Positions 8,446 through 17,447 of a stretch of DNA of 64,000 nucleotides are shown one piece after another. The position numbers were made by a program, and so were the translations under genes. Below the pieces are notes generated by a model. That model was not told where the DNA came from. It searched no databases and saw only the letters and a list, made by a program, of their open reading frames with translations. This DNA comes from Sphingomonas leidyi (GTDB taxonomy: Bacteria > Pseudomonadota > Alphaproteobacteria > Sphingomonadales > Sphingomonadaceae): contig NZ_JAASQV010000002.1 of the NCBI RefSeq assembly GCF_011761945.1, positions 186,001 through 250,000 on the forward strand, written 5' to 3'. Positions within the stretch are counted from its first letter, which is position 1; each line of letters begins with the position of its first letter.

Positions 8446-9153
8446 ATGACGCTTCCCGATCGCAGCTTCGCCGCCTTCCTGTTCGACATGGACGGAACGC
8501 TCGTGAACAGCCTGGCCGTGGTCGACCGGGTGTGGCGCGCCTGGGCGGCCCGGCACGGCATCGCGGCCGATCCGCTGATGGCGGCCCTGCACGGTGTCCG
8601 CGCGATCGAGACGATCCGCCGCTTCGCCCCTGCCGGGGTGGATGCCGAAGCGGAGACGGAGGCGCTCACCCAGGCCGAGATCGACGATGTCGACGGCCTG
8701 GCGGAGATCGCCGGGGCCGCGGCATTCCTGTCTCTCCTGCCCGCGGATCGCTGGGCATTGGTCACCTCGGCGCCGCGCGCGCTGGCGCTGCGCCGGCTGG
8801 CGGCAGCTGGCATGGCGCTGCCGGAAGTGGTGATCACCGCCGAGGACGTGGTGCACGGCAAGCCCGCCCCCGATTGCTTCCTCGCCGCCGCCGAGCGGCT
8901 CGGCGTCGCCATCGGCGATTGCCTGGTGTGGGAAGACAGCCTCGCCGGCCTCGCCGCCGCCGACGCGGCCGGTGCCGCGGCGATCGCGATCACCGAGGCG
9001 CATCGCGGCGCGCTCGACACCCCGCATCCGATGCGGGCCGACTATCGGGGCCTCGACATCCAGACCGACGCGCGGGGCTGGCTGAGGCTGGTGGATGCAA
9101 ACCGGCTTCCCCGCCATCTCCCTTCGGAGCCGTCGGCTGGATGCCGGACCTAG
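8446..9153 (+). CDS. HAD-superfamily sugar-phosphate phosphatase
   Basis: 235-residue haloacid dehalogenase-type phosphatase of the beta-phosphoglucomutase/glycerol-phosphatase branch. Motif I is [10 protein letters not shown] (nucleophile D14, acid D16), motif II VTSAP, motif [19 protein letters not shown] and motif [19 protein letters not shown] helical cap lies between motifs I and II. The substrate is unknown; 2-deoxyglucose-6-phosphate or glycerol-phosphate activity is typical of relatives. Its stop TAG and the stop of the opposite-strand Sua5 gene overlap in a shared CTAG. Confidence 0.85.
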   Translation: MTLPDRSFAAFLFDMDGTLVNSLAVVDRVWRAWAARHGIAADPLMAALHGVRAIETIRRFAPAGVDAEAETEALTQAEIDDVDGLAEIAGAAAFLSLLPADRWALVTSAPRALALRRLAAAGMALPEVVITAEDVVHGKPAPDCFLAAAERLGVAIGDCLVWEDSLAGLAAADAAGAAAIAITEAHRGALDTPHPMRADYRGLDIQTDARGWLRLVDANRLPRHLPSEPSAGCRT

Positions 9154-10064
9154 TGCGCGGCGCGGCGCAACCGGTCGTTGATCGCCACGCCGATGCCGGA
9201 TTCGGGGATCGGCGCCACGGCGATGGCCCGCGCGCCGCTCGCATCGGCACGGTGCAGCGCGTCGAACAGGTTGGCGGCGGCTTCGGTGAGGTCGCCGCCG
9301 GCGGACAGGGTTTCGGCGCCGGCGATCGCGCCGAAGCCGATCAGATACTCGCCGTCCTTCGCCTCGGCCGCGTTCAGCCGCACCGGCTTGGAGGGGGCAT
9401 AATGGCTGTCGAGCTGGCCCGGCGCGGTGATCCTGCCGTCCGGCACGGCGATCGCGAGCCCGAGATCCTCGGCGCCGAGCGGGCCCGGGCGCAGGATGCG
9501 CTCGCCCATCACGATCGTCGACTCCACCCCTGCCGGGGTCGCGCCGTCGTCGATCACCAACGGGATCCGCCCCGCAAGGCTCCGGACGACATGCTCGGCC
9601 CGGGTCGGGCTGATCCCGCCGCTGGCATTGGCCGAAGGCGCGGCCAGCGGCTTGCCGGTTGCCGCCAGCAAGGCCTGCATCGCGCGGTGGCGCGGCACCC
9701 GGATCGCAATCGTGTCGAGCCCGGCGGTAACCAGCGACGCGATGCCGGCATCCGGGCGCACGGGCAGCACCAGGGTCAGCGGCCCCGGCCAGAAGCGCAT
9801 GGCGAGATCGCGCGCGCGATCGTCGAAGACCGCGATCCGCTCGGCGGCGGCAAGGCTCGGCACATGGACGATCAGCGGGTTGAAGCTGGGCCGCCCCTTG
9901 GCGGCATAGATGCCCGCCACGGCACGCGAATCGGTGGCGTCGGCGGCAAGCCCATAGACGGTCTCGGTGGGTATGGCGACGCATTCGCCGGCGCGAATCA
10001 GCGCCGCCGCCTCGGCGATCGCGGCCATGCCGTAGGGTAAGGTGCGCGGATTTGTCGGGCTCAC
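9150..10064 (-). CDS. sua5: L-threonylcarbamoyladenylate synthase, Sua5 type (t6A tRNA modification)
   Basis: Makes threonylcarbamoyl-AMP from threonine, bicarbonate and ATP, the first step of t6A37 synthesis in ANN-decoding tRNAs. The YrdC domain (about residues 12-200) shows [36 protein letters not shown] and [15 protein letters not shown]-terminal Sua5 domain follows the linker [13 protein letters not shown]. The GTG start at 10064 (304 aa) keeps the conserved RTLPYG N-terminus; an ATG at 10028 is 12 codons shorter. Only 46 bases separate it from the divergent acyl-CoA dehydrogenase gene. Confidence 0.92.
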   Translation of the reverse strand: MSPTNPRTLPYGMAAIAEAAALIRAGECVAIPTETVYGLAADATDSRAVAGIYAAKGRPSFNPLIVHVPSLAAAERIAVFDDRARDLAMRFWPGPLTLVLPVRPDAGIASLVTAGLDTIAIRVPRHRAMQALLAATGKPLAAPSANASGGISPTRAEHVVRSLAGRIPLVIDDGATPAGVESTIVMGERILRPGPLGAEDLGLAIAVPDGRITAPGQLDSHYAPSKPVRLNAAEAKDGEYLIGFGAIAGAETLSAGGDLTEAAANLFDALHRADASGARAIAVAPIPESGIGVAINDRLRRAAH

Positions 10065-10110
10065 GCCCCGCGAGCTATACGGCGCGAAACCAGACCACAA
10101 GAGAGGCCCC

Positions 10111-11802
10111 ATGTTCACTCCCGCCACCGCCGACCAGCGCTTCGTGCTCGAGACCATCGTCCGCCTGGGCGAGATCAGCGAGGAGGCAGGGGAGATGACC
10201 GATGCGGTGCTGGAGGGCGCCGGTGCGTTCGCGGCAGGCGAATGGGCCCCGCTCGAGCGGGAGGGCGACACCATCGGTCCGAAATGGACGCCGGAGGGCG
10301 TGAAGATGCCCGCCGGGTTCGCGGATGCGTACAAGGCCTATGTCGAGGGTGGCTGGGGCACGATCGGCTCGCCTGTCGAGCATGGCGGCCAGGGCCTGCC
10401 GGTGAGCCTGTCGATCGCGGTGCTGGAGACGTTGGGCACCGCGAACATGGGCTTCGCGCTGGCGCCGATCCTGACGGTCGGCGCGGTCGAGGCGCTGATG
10501 CACCATGGCACGCCCGAGCAACAGGCACTCTACCTGCCCCACCTCTCGACCGGCGCCTGGACCGGCACGATGAACCTCACCGAGCCGCAGGCCGGCTCGG
10601 ACGTCGGCGCGCTCAAGACTCGCGCCGAGCCGGCCGGGAACGGCAAGTGGAAGATCACGGGCACCAAGATCTTCATCTCGTTCGGCGATCACGACATGGC
10701 CGAGAACATCGTCCACCTCGTCCTCGCCCGCACGCCGGGCGCGCCGGCCGGCACCAGGGGCATCTCGCTGTTCCTGGTGCCGAAATACCGGCTGCGCGAA
10801 GACGGCGCGCCCGGCGAATTCAACGATGTCCGCACCGTCTCGATCGAGCACAAGATGGGACTGCACGCCTCGCCCACCTGCGTGCTGAGCTTCGGCGACC
10901 ATGACGATTGCATCGGCGAGCTGGTCGGCCCCGAGCTGGGCGGCATCCGGGCGATGTTCACGATGATGAACAATGCCCGGCTCAACGTCGGCCTGCAGGG
11001 CGTGCAGGTGGCCGAGCGCGCCACCCAGCGCGCCGTGGCCTATGCCCGCGAGCGCGTGCAGGGCTATCGCGGCGGCGAGCAGGTCGCGATCGTCGAGCAT
11101 CCCGATGTCCGCCGCATGCTGCTGCGGATGAAGGCGCAGACCCAGGCGGCGCGGGCGCTGGTCTATTACGCCTTCGGCCAGCTCGACCGGGCCCGGGGCG
11201 GGGATGCGGCGGCGGCCCAGCGCGTCGAGCTGCTCACGCCGCTCGCCAAGGCGCATGGCACCGATCTCGGCAACGAAGTCGCCAGCCTGGGAGTCCAGGT
11301 CCATGGCGGCATGGGCTATATCGAGGAGACGGGCGCCGCCCAGCATTTCCGCGACGCCCGCATCACGCCGATCTATGAAGGCACCAACGGCATCCAGGCC
11401 GCCGACCTGGTCGGGCGCAAGCTCGGCATGGACAATGGCGGGACGCTGCTCGGCTTGCTTGGCGAGATGCGCGAGGATGCCGAGGATACCGGCCTGCTCA
11501 ACCTGATCGACGCGTGCGAGGAAGTCGCCCGCAACCTGCTGGGCAGCGAGATGGATGACCGGTTGGCTGCCAGCTATCCGTTCCTGACGATGCTCTCGAC
11601 GGCAGTGTGCGGCTGGCTGATGGAAGCGAGCGGCCGCGCCGCCGCGCGCAGCGAGGGCGATCCCGCGTTCCTGAAGATGAAGCAGGCCGCGACACGCTTC
11701 TATGTCGCTCAGATCGTGCCGGAGGCGATGGGGCTCAAGCCGGCCGCCATGGCCAGGGCGGAAATGCTCTACGCGATCGATGCCGAGGGCTTCGCCGCGT
11801 AG
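10111..11802 (+). CDS. Acyl-CoA dehydrogenase, long DmdC-like family
   Basis: FAD-dependent alpha,beta-dehydrogenase of 563 residues, well above the 380 of ordinary acyl-CoA dehydrogenases because of N- and C-terminal extensions. This matches the DmdC (3-methylmercaptopropionyl-CoA dehydrogenase) clade. Seen: MNLTEPQAGSDVGAL, KITGTKIFISFGDHD, GIRAMFTMMNNARLNVGLQG, VQVHGGMGYIEETGAAQHFRDARI and TPIYEGTNGIQA with the catalytic Glu. The clade includes broad fatty acyl-CoA enzymes, so DMSP metabolism should not be assumed; no dmdB/dmdD neighbours are present. Start ATG after GAGAGG. Confidence 0.88.
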   Translation: MFTPATADQRFVLETIVRLGEISEEAGEMTDAVLEGAGAFAAGEWAPLEREGDTIGPKWTPEGVKMPAGFADAYKAYVEGGWGTIGSPVEHGGQGLPVSLSIAVLETLGTANMGFALAPILTVGAVEALMHHGTPEQQALYLPHLSTGAWTGTMNLTEPQAGSDVGALKTRAEPAGNGKWKITGTKIFISFGDHDMAENIVHLVLARTPGAPAGTRGISLFLVPKYRLREDGAPGEFNDVRTVSIEHKMGLHASPTCVLSFGDHDDCIGELVGPELGGIRAMFTMMNNARLNVGLQGVQVAERATQRAVAYARERVQGYRGGEQVAIVEHPDVRRMLLRMKAQTQAARALVYYAFGQLDRARGGDAAAAQRVELLTPLAKAHGTDLGNEVASLGVQVHGGMGYIEETGAAQHFRDARITPIYEGTNGIQAADLVGRKLGMDNGGTLLGLLGEMREDAEDTGLLNLIDACEEVARNLLGSEMDDRLAASYPFLTMLSTAVCGWLMEASGRAAARSEGDPAFLKMKQAATRFYVAQIVPEAMGLKPAAMARAEMLYAIDAEGFAA

Positions 11803-11881
11803 AGCTTCCCCCTTTAGAGCCTGGGAGCATAGCGGAAGCCCGCGGACAACTCGCCGGATTTTGGCGCCGAATTGGCTGGAT

Positions 11882-12559
11882 TTACAATGCAATCCCGAAC
11901 CAGCGCGCCAATGCCGCCTCGCCGGCGCGCGTCACTTCGAGTGCGCGCGTGCCCTGGCGGGGCCGCACCCAGCTGCGCGCGACGAAATGGCGGTAGAGCG
12001 CAGTGGCGGGCGCGCCGGCGAGATGCGGGCGGCGCTCGCTCCAGTCGAGACAGGCGCGGCACGGCGCATCGAGTGCCGCCTCCGCGACGCCGAGCTCGCC
12101 GAGCAACGCCACGCCCGCGCCGGTGAGCGCCGCGCCATCATGGCCGAGCACCAGCTGGCCGCGCTCCGCCATGCGCCCGGCGATCGCGACGGCGAGTTCG
12201 CCGGCGAGATGGTCGTAGCAGGTCCGCGCGCGGCGAAGGCCCGCGTCGCGCGGCCCGGTGACGGGGAGCGGGCGGCGCGACAGTTCCTCGGCGACGCTCA
12301 TCACGCTCTCGACCATCTGCGCGACTCCGGACGAGGCGAGGCGGAAATAGCGATGGCGGCCCTGCGCGGCGGGCGCGATCATTCCCGCTTCGGCGAGCCG
12401 GGCGAGGTGGCCGCTCGCGGTCTGCGGCGTCACGCCGGCGAAGCGCGCCAGCTCGCCCGCGGTAAGCGCGCGACCATCCATCAGCGCGAACAGCATGTTG
12501 GCGCGCGCGGGATCGCCCATCAGCGCCGCGGTCTCGGCAAAGGCGGAAATGCGCTGCAT
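11882..12559 (-). CDS. ArsR-family winged-helix transcriptional regulator
   Basis: 225 residues. The N-terminal 90 residues form an ArsR-type winged helix: AALMGDPARANMLFALMDGRALTAGELA, then VTPQTASGHLARLAEAGMIAP as recognition helix and QGRHRYFRLAS as wing. The long C-terminal part contains several Cys (RTCYDHLAG, APCRACLDWSERR) that could bind a metal or sense redox state. It is divergent from a two-gene operon of small ferredoxin-fold proteins across a 97-base gap carrying a 9-base direct repeat, so it probably controls that operon and itself. The start is the ATG before QRISAF; the ribosome-binding site is weak. Confidence 0.82.
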   Translation of the reverse strand: MQRISAFAETAALMGDPARANMLFALMDGRALTAGELARFAGVTPQTASGHLARLAEAGMIAPAAQGRHRYFRLASSGVAQMVESVMSVAEELSRRPLPVTGPRDAGLRRARTCYDHLAGELAVAIAGRMAERGQLVLGHDGAALTGAGVALLGELGVAEAALDAPCRACLDWSERRPHLAGAPATALYRHFVARSWVRPRQGTRALEVTRAGEAALARWFGIAL

Positions 12560-12563
12560 GCCT

Positions 12564-12617
12564 GCATCATGCCCGTGCGGGCCGGGCAATGCTACGGCGC
12601 CGGCCGAAGCATCATGC
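12564..12617. promoter_or_regulatory. Direct repeats in divergent ArsR / NIPSNAP intergenic region
   Basis: GCATCATGC occurs at 12564-12572 and again at 12609-12617, 45 bases apart, within the 97-base gap between the divergent regulator and the NIPSNAP gene. Spacing of about four helical turns would place two dimers on the same DNA face. Candidate operator; no consensus is known to me for this regulator. Confidence 0.35.
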
Positions 12618-12656
12618 GCCCCTCGGGCGGCAGAGGAGCGGTGGAGGAGAAATCCG

Positions 12657-12986
12657 ATGCTGACCTGCTTCATCCGCTACGAGATCGAGCCCTTCGGGGC
12701 ACAGGCCTTTGCCGAATATGCCCGTGCCTGGGGCCAGGCGATCCCGCGCTGCGGCGCCGACCTGATCGGGTATTTCGGCCCCGCCGAAGGCTCCGCGACG
12801 ACGGCCTATGGCGTCTACGACATCGATTCGCTGGCTGCCTACGAGACCTATCGCGCGCGCCTCCGCGACGATCCGGTCGGCCGCGCCAATTATGATTTCG
12901 CCGCGCGCGAAAGGTTCATCCGGCGCGAGGACAGGATTTTCCTCCGCCGCGTCTCCGCACCGCACGCGCCGCTGGTGCGGCCATGA
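12657..12986 (+). CDS. NIPSNAP-family small protein
   Basis: 109 residues of the NIPSNAP/ferredoxin-like alpha-beta fold: MLTCFIRYEIEP, FAEYARAWGQAIPRCGADLIGYFGPAEG, TTAYGVYDIDSLAAYETYRARLRDDP. The family has no agreed biochemical role; relatives sit with oxidative-stress or aromatic-turnover genes. Strong Shine-Dalgarno (GGAGGAGA). Its stop overlaps the ATG of the next gene (ATGA), so the two proteins are likely made together, perhaps in a fixed ratio, under the divergent ArsR-like regulator. Confidence 0.8.
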   Translation: MLTCFIRYEIEPFGAQAFAEYARAWGQAIPRCGADLIGYFGPAEGSATTAYGVYDIDSLAAYETYRARLRDDPVGRANYDFAARERFIRREDRIFLRRVSAPHAPLVRP

Positions 12987-13303
12987 TCGCAGTGCTGTTC
13001 GAAGCCTGGCCGGCGGAAGGCCAGGGCGATCGCTATCTCGCCATCGCCGCCGCGCTCGGTTCGGAACTGGCGGCGATCGACGGCTTCCTGGGGATCGAGC
13101 GGTTCGAGAGCCTTTCCGAACCGGGCAAGCTCCTGTCGCTTTCCTGGTGGCGCGACGAAGCCGCGATCGCCGCCTGGCGCGGCTTCGGCCCGCATCGCGC
13201 GGCGCAGGCCGAAGGGCGTGCGGCAATCTTCCGCGACTATCGGATCAGAGTCGCAGCGGTCGTGCGCGGCTATGGCATGCACGACCGCACCGGTCAGTTA
13301 TAG
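12983..13303 (+). CDS. ABM-domain protein (antibiotic biosynthesis monooxygenase-like)
   Basis: 106 residues with the dimeric ferredoxin-like ABM fold: MIAVLFEAWPA, GFLGIERFESLSEPGKLLSLSWWRDEAAIAAWRGFGPHRAAQAEG, RIRVAAVVRGYGM. Members include quinol monooxygenases and uncharacterised detoxification proteins; no cofactor motif allows a finer call. It is translationally coupled to the NIPSNAP gene by an ATGA overlap and converges, with a 10-base overlap, on the small lipoprotein gene. Confidence 0.78.
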   Translation: MIAVLFEAWPAEGQGDRYLAIAAALGSELAAIDGFLGIERFESLSEPGKLLSLSWWRDEAAIAAWRGFGPHRAAQAEGRAAIFRDYRIRVAAVVRGYGMHDRTGQL

Positions 13304-13590
13304 CGACTGCCGCCCGGATCGGCGCGGAAGCCGTTGTCGCCGCCCGCGCAACGCGCGTCCTCGGGATGCTTCTTGCAGAGCTTGCGCAGTTCCTTGCCCT
13401 CGCGCGCTTCCTGCTCGCGCATCTTGCGGCCATAGTTGCGATCGGCCTCGTCCTGGCTGGTCGTCGCCCAATCGGCCGCCTTCGCGCCCGCCTTCACCGG
13501 CAGGGTGGCCACATCGACCACGGTCTTGGCGATGCAGCCGCCGCCGAGCAGCGGCAGCATCGCGCAGATCGGAACCAGAAGCTTGCGCAT
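13294..13590 (-). CDS. Small lipoprotein, hypothetical
   Basis: 98 residues. The N-terminus MRKLLVPICAMLPLLGGGC is a lipoprotein signal with lipobox LGGGC, so the mature protein starts at a lipidated Cys of about 80 residues. The rest is charged and helical (DEADRNYGRKMREQEAREGKE), with CKKHPEDARC giving two further Cys. The ATG at 13590 follows GAGGA by 6 bases; an ATG at 13602 is possible but would spoil the signal. Function unknown. It lies just downstream of the glpQ-like gene on the same strand. Confidence 0.72.
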   Translation of the reverse strand: MRKLLVPICAMLPLLGGGCIAKTVVDVATLPVKAGAKAADWATTSQDEADRNYGRKMREQEAREGKELRKLCKKHPEDARCAGGDNGFRADPGGSRYN

Positions 13591-13598
13591 AGAAATCC

Positions 13599-14663
13599 TC
13601 ATCCCCCCGCCCGCGGCGCATCCCGCGCCTCGACACCGACATGCGGGAAATCGGTGAAGAAACCGTCCACGCCCAGCCCGATGAAGTACAGGATCTCGTC
13701 CTTCAGTCGACCATGGTCGACCGGATTTGCGCCGGAACGGTAGTCGGGCAGGAGGAAGAAGTTCTCCGCCCGGAACGTCCAGGGATGGAGCCTGAGCCCC
13801 GCCGCATGCGCATCGGCGACCAGCGTGGTGGCCGGGCCGGAGGCTGGCTGGATCATCGTCAGCTCCGGGCCGATGCCATAGGCATAGGCGGCCACCGCCT
13901 TCAGCCCCTCGGGCGTGGCCATCGCCTTGTAGCTGGGCTGCGCGCCGTCCGCCGGGCCGCCGCTCCCCGCCATCAGCTGGATCAGCCGCACCCGTGTCAT
14001 CGTCTTTAGCTTCTTGAGATTGTCGACTTCGAACGACTGGATAAAGACCGGCGCGTCGGCGCGGTCCCAGCCCGCCGCCTTGAGCTTGTCGACCAGCCGC
14101 TGCTCGAGCGGCAGGCCGATCGCGGCGAAATAGGTCGGGTGCTTCGTCTCGGGATAGATGCCGATCGTCCGCCCCGTCTCCTTCGACGCCCGCTTCGCAA
14201 GGGCGATCACGTCGTCGAGCGTCGGGATCCCGGCCTGGCCGTCATATTTGGTGTTGCCCGGGCGGAGCTTGGGCAGTCGCTCCTTGGCCCGCAGCGTCTT
14301 CAGCTCGGCGAGCGTGAAATCCTCGGTGAACCAGCCGGTGAGCTTCTCGCCGTCGATCGTCTTGGTCGTCCTGCGTGCGGCGAACTCGGGATGGTCCGCC
14401 ACGTCGGTCGTATCGGCGATATTGTTCTCGTGCCGGGCGACGAGCACGCCGTCCTTGGTCGGCACCAGATCGGGCTCGATGAAATCGGCGCCCTGCTCGA
14501 TCGCGCGCTGATAGGAAAGCAGCGTGTGCTCGGGGCGCTCGCCCGAGGCGCCGCGATGCGCGATGACGATGACCTTGTCGGCTTTCCCATGCATGGCATG
14601 ATCCTGCCCCAACGCGGCGCCCGGCACCATCAGCATCAGCGCCGCAATCAGTGATCTCGTCAC
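13599..14663 (-). CDS. glpQ: Periplasmic glycerophosphodiester phosphodiesterase
   Basis: Hydrolyses glycerophosphodiesters from phospholipid turnover to glycerol-3-phosphate and an alcohol. 354 residues with a signal peptide (to about residue 19, ALG-Q). The TIM-barrel GDPD signature is complete: IAHRGASGERPEHT (H36, R37, E43), GADFIEPDLVPTKDGVLVARHE (E63, D65, H78), then PETKHP, QSFE and GVDGFFTDFP. The start is GTG, preceded by GGGAGA. No glpT transporter is adjacent. Confidence 0.92.
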   Translation of the reverse strand: MTRSLIAALMLMVPGAALGQDHAMHGKADKVIVIAHRGASGERPEHTLLSYQRAIEQGADFIEPDLVPTKDGVLVARHENNIADTTDVADHPEFAARRTTKTIDGEKLTGWFTEDFTLAELKTLRAKERLPKLRPGNTKYDGQAGIPTLDDVIALAKRASKETGRTIGIYPETKHPTYFAAIGLPLEQRLVDKLKAAGWDRADAPVFIQSFEVDNLKKLKTMTRVRLIQLMAGSGGPADGAQPSYKAMATPEGLKAVAAYAYGIGPELTMIQPASGPATTLVADAHAAGLRLHPWTFRAENFFLLPDYRSGANPVDHGRLKDEILYFIGLGVDGFFTDFPHVGVEARDAPRAGG

Positions 14664-14724
14664 GAAACTCTCCCTTCGCTACGAAATCGGGCCTAGGCTC
14701 CGGATGTGACGGTTGCGAGGCGAT

Positions 14725-15636
14725 ATGGCGGATAACGACAGCGTGCTTGCGGCGGCCCGCGCCTGGCAGGGCGCGCGGCTGGCGCTGGCCACCGTCGTCT
14801 CGACCTGGGGATCGGCGCCCCGGCCGGCCGGGAGCCATATGCTGGTCCACGAGGACGGCCGGTTCGAAGGCTCGGTCTCGGGCGGCTGCGTGGAGGCCGA
14901 CATCCTCCAGGCCGCCGCCGAAGTGATCGCCGGCACGCCCGCCATGGTGAAACATTATGGCGTGGCCGATCCGGCCGCCTGGGAAGTGGGCCTGCCCTGC
15001 GGCGGCAAGATTTCGGTGCTCGTCCAGCCCGCCTCCGAAATGGGCTTCCCCCCGGCCCTGTTCGACGCGATCGACGCCGCGCGCGGCCGGGGCGAGCCCT
15101 TCGATGTCGGCACCGACCTCGCCACCGGTCGCTCGGCGCCCGGCCCAGGCGGGTTCCGCAACCGCTACGATCCGCCGCGCCGGCTGCTGATCGTGGGCGC
15201 CGTCCAGATCGCCCAGTCGCTGGCCGGCCTGGCGCGCGAGATCGGCATCCGCACCCATGTCATCGATCCGCGCGGGAGATTTTTGACGCCCGAGCGTTTT
15301 CCCGGGGTGATGCTCGACGACCGCTGGCCAGACGAAGCCGTGACGGCGCTCCGCCCCGATCCGGCCACAGCGGTGGTGACGCTCAGCCACGATCCCAAGA
15401 TCGACGACGCGGCGCTGGTCGCGGCCCTGGGCTTCCCGACCGGCTATGTCGCGGCGCTGGGTTCGCGCAGCAGCCATGCCGCGCGCCGGGAACGGCTGGC
15501 CGCCGCCGGGATCGCGCCCGCCGATCTCGATCGCATCCAGGGGCCGGCCGGCCTTGCCATCGGCGCGATCGGCCCCGCCGAGATCGCCCTTTCCATCGCC
15601 GCAGCCATGGTGAAGACCTTCCATGATCACCCCTGA
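14725..15636 (+). CDS. XdhC-family molybdoenzyme maturation factor
   Basis: 303 residues of the XdhC/CoxI family, which loads and delivers sulfurated molybdenum cofactor to xanthine dehydrogenase-type enzymes. Seen: an N-terminal domain with TVVSTWGSAPRPAGSHML and VSGGCVEADIL (53-61), and a C-terminal Rossmann domain with RLLIVGAVQIAQSLAGLA, HVIDPRGRF and VVTLSHDPKIDDAAL. The stop region overlaps the next gene by 14 bases, pairing it with a MobA-like nucleotidyltransferase, a common partner. No molybdoenzyme subunit is in the window. Confidence 0.88.
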   Translation: MADNDSVLAAARAWQGARLALATVVSTWGSAPRPAGSHMLVHEDGRFEGSVSGGCVEADILQAAAEVIAGTPAMVKHYGVADPAAWEVGLPCGGKISVLVQPASEMGFPPALFDAIDAARGRGEPFDVGTDLATGRSAPGPGGFRNRYDPPRRLLIVGAVQIAQSLAGLAREIGIRTHVIDPRGRFLTPERFPGVMLDDRWPDEAVTALRPDPATAVVTLSHDPKIDDAALVAALGFPTGYVAALGSRSSHAARRERLAAAGIAPADLDRIQGPAGLAIGAIGPAEIALSIAAAMVKTFHDHP

Positions 15637-16270
15637 CCAGACCGCCCTGATCCTGCTGGCCGCCGGCCGCTCCCGCCGCTTCAACGACGGCGACAAGCTT
15701 GCCGAGCCGTTCCTCGACAAGCCGCTCGCCTATCATGTGGTGACGGCGCTGGAGCGCATTCCCTTCCAGGCGCGGATCGCCGTCGTGTCCGCCACCACGC
15801 TCGATTTCGCCGCCCTGGGCTATGACGTGGTCGAGAACCCGGATCCCGCGCTCGGCCAGGCGCGCTCGCTCGGCTTCGGCGTGGCCCGCGCGCGGGAACT
15901 GGGCTGCGAGGCGGTGCTCGTCGCGCTGGCCGACATGCCGCGGGTCACCGCCGCGCATGTCCACCGGCTGATGGATGCCGCCGACGGCCCGGCGACCATC
16001 GTCGCCTCTTCGGACGGCGTGCAGCCCATGCCGCCGGCCCTGTTCGGCAAGGACATGTTCCCCATGCTGATGCAGCTGGAGGGCGATCACGGCGCGCGCG
16101 ACCTGATCCGGCGGGGTCACCACGTCATCGCCCCGCCTGCCGAGCTGGTCGATATCGACACGCAGGAAGACCTGCGCGCCCTGCGCGAGCGCTACGGCCT
16201 GCGTACCGACGGCCAGCCTGAGCAGCCGCCCGCGCGCGTCACTCGTGACGAAGCGCGTCGATCGGATTGA
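15623..16270 (+). CDS. MobA-like nucleotidyltransferase (molybdenum cofactor cytidylyl/guanylyltransferase family)
   Basis: 215 residues. The N-terminal LILLAAGRSRRFNDGDKLAEPFLDKPL is the NTP-transferase signature, VALADMPRVTAAHVHRL the metal-binding LxDMP motif, and DHGARDLIRRG is typical of MocA/MobA-like proteins. It probably attaches CMP or GMP to molybdopterin for the enzyme served by the upstream XdhC protein. It overlaps xdhC by 14 bases and its 3' end overlaps, convergently, the MacB-like permease gene by 32 bases. Confidence 0.85.
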   Translation: MITPDQTALILLAAGRSRRFNDGDKLAEPFLDKPLAYHVVTALERIPFQARIAVVSATTLDFAALGYDVVENPDPALGQARSLGFGVARARELGCEAVLVALADMPRVTAAHVHRLMDAADGPATIVASSDGVQPMPPALFGKDMFPMLMQLEGDHGARDLIRRGHHVIAPPAELVDIDTQEDLRALRERYGLRTDGQPEQPPARVTRDEARRSD

Positions 16271-17447
16271 GGCTGGCCGCGCGGCGCGCCGGGAAATAGC
16301 CGAACACCACGCCGATGATCGCCGAGATCGCGAAGGCGATCACGTTGATCTGCACGTCGAACAGGAAGGGCAGCGAGCCCAGCCACGACATCAGCGCGAC
16401 GGCGAACTGCGCGATCAGCAGGCCGATGACGCCGCCCAGCATCGACAGCACCACCGCCTCGACCAGGAACTGCAGCAGCACTTCGCTCGCCACTGCGCCG
16501 ATGGCCAGGCGGATGCCGATCTCGCGCGTCCGCTCGGTCACCGACACCAGCATGATGTTCATGATGCCGATGCCGCCGACGATGAGGCTGATCATCGCCA
16601 CCGCGGCGACGATCTGGGTGAGCAGCGTGGTGGTGCCGGTCAATGCCTGGCTGATCTGGGCGGTGTCGAAGATGTTGAAGTCGACATCCTTGCCGCCGGT
16701 GATGTTGCGACGTTCGCGCAGCAGGTCGGTGATCGACGACTGGACCTGGGCGCTGTCGTAATCGGGATCGGTGCCGACCAGCATCAGGCGCACGTCGGGA
16801 TTGCCGGTGAAGCGGCGCTGCACCTGCTTGATCGGCATGATGATCACATCGTCCTGGTCGCCGCCGAACCCGGCCTGGCCGCGGGTCTGGAGCACGCCGA
16901 TCACGTCGCACGAGATGCCGTTGACCCGGATCCGGCCGCCCACCGCGCTGCCGCCGCGGAACAGGTTGGTCCGGATCGTCGTGCCGATGATGCACACCGC
17001 CTTGCCCGCCTGCTCCTCCGGCCATGTCCAGTAGCGGCCCTCGACCAGCGGCCAGGGCTGGACCTGGAAATAGGCGTTGGTGGTGCCGTTGACCGTCGTC
17101 GACCAGTTGGCGCCGTTGTAGATCACCGTCGCGGTGGTCTGTGCCTGGGGCGCGACCGCGGTGACGCCGGCGACCTGGTCGCGGATCGCGGTGACGTCGT
17201 CCGCCTTGAAATCGGGCGGGCGCGGGCCGCCGCCGCCGCGGCCGAAGCCCTGGCCCGGACGGATCTGGAGGATGTTGGTGCCGAGCGCCGAGATCTGCTG
17301 CTGCACCGCCGCCGTGGTCGCCTTGCCGAGCGTCACCATGGTGACGACCGCGGCGACGCCGATGATGATGCCGAGCGTGGTCAGGAACGAGCGCAGCTTG
17401 TGGCGCAGGATCGACCGGATCGCGAGGATGAAGGTGGTGCCGAACAT
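16239..17447 (-). CDS. MacB-like ABC transporter permease (FtsX fold)
   Basis: 402-residue permease of a tripartite ABC exporter. TM1 lies at about residues 20-42 (FLTTLGIIIGVAAVVTMVTLG), then a periplasmic domain of about 230 residues with a Gly-rich stretch (GQGFGRGGGGPRPPDF). Three C-terminal TMs follow, including MISLIVGGIGIMNIMLVSVTERTREIGIRLAIGA, the FtsX/MacB coupling region. It ends with the usual RRAASLNPIDALRHE. Canonical MacB fuses the ATPase and permease; here they are separate, joined by a TGATG stop-start. Last gene of the efflux operon. Confidence 0.92.
   Translation of the reverse strand: MFGTTFILAIRSILRHKLRSFLTTLGIIIGVAAVVTMVTLGKATTAAVQQQISALGTNILQIRPGQGFGRGGGGPRPPDFKADDVTAIRDQVAGVTAVAPQAQTTATVIYNGANWSTTVNGTTNAYFQVQPWPLVEGRYWTWPEEQAGKAVCIIGTTIRTNLFRGGSAVGGRIRVNGISCDVIGVLQTRGQAGFGGDQDDVIIMPIKQVQRRFTGNPDVRLMLVGTDPDYDSAQVQSSITDLLRERRNITGGKDVDFNIFDTAQISQALTGTTTLLTQIVAAVAMISLIVGGIGIMNIMLVSVTERTREIGIRLAIGAVASEVLLQFLVEAVVLSMLGGVIGLLIAQFAVALMSWLGSLPFLFDVQINVIAFAISAIIGVVFGYFPARRAASLNPIDALRHE

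Noticed and set aside
7576..9984. 802-codon frame ending in the aquaporin sequence
   Set aside because: Only the last 243 residues (from the ATG with GGAGGG) match aquaporin; the rest is antisense to the HAD gene and in a different frame from Sua5.
10111..11802. DMSP demethylation (dmdC) assignment for the acyl-CoA dehydrogenase
   Set aside because: Length and motifs fit the DmdC clade, but the clade includes general fatty acyl-CoA enzymes and no dmdA, dmdB or dmdD gene is near.
17215..17260. Gly-rich repeat within the MacB-like permease as a possible sequence error
   Set aside because: The frame stays open and flanking permease motifs are intact; Gly-rich loops occur in the periplasmic domain.
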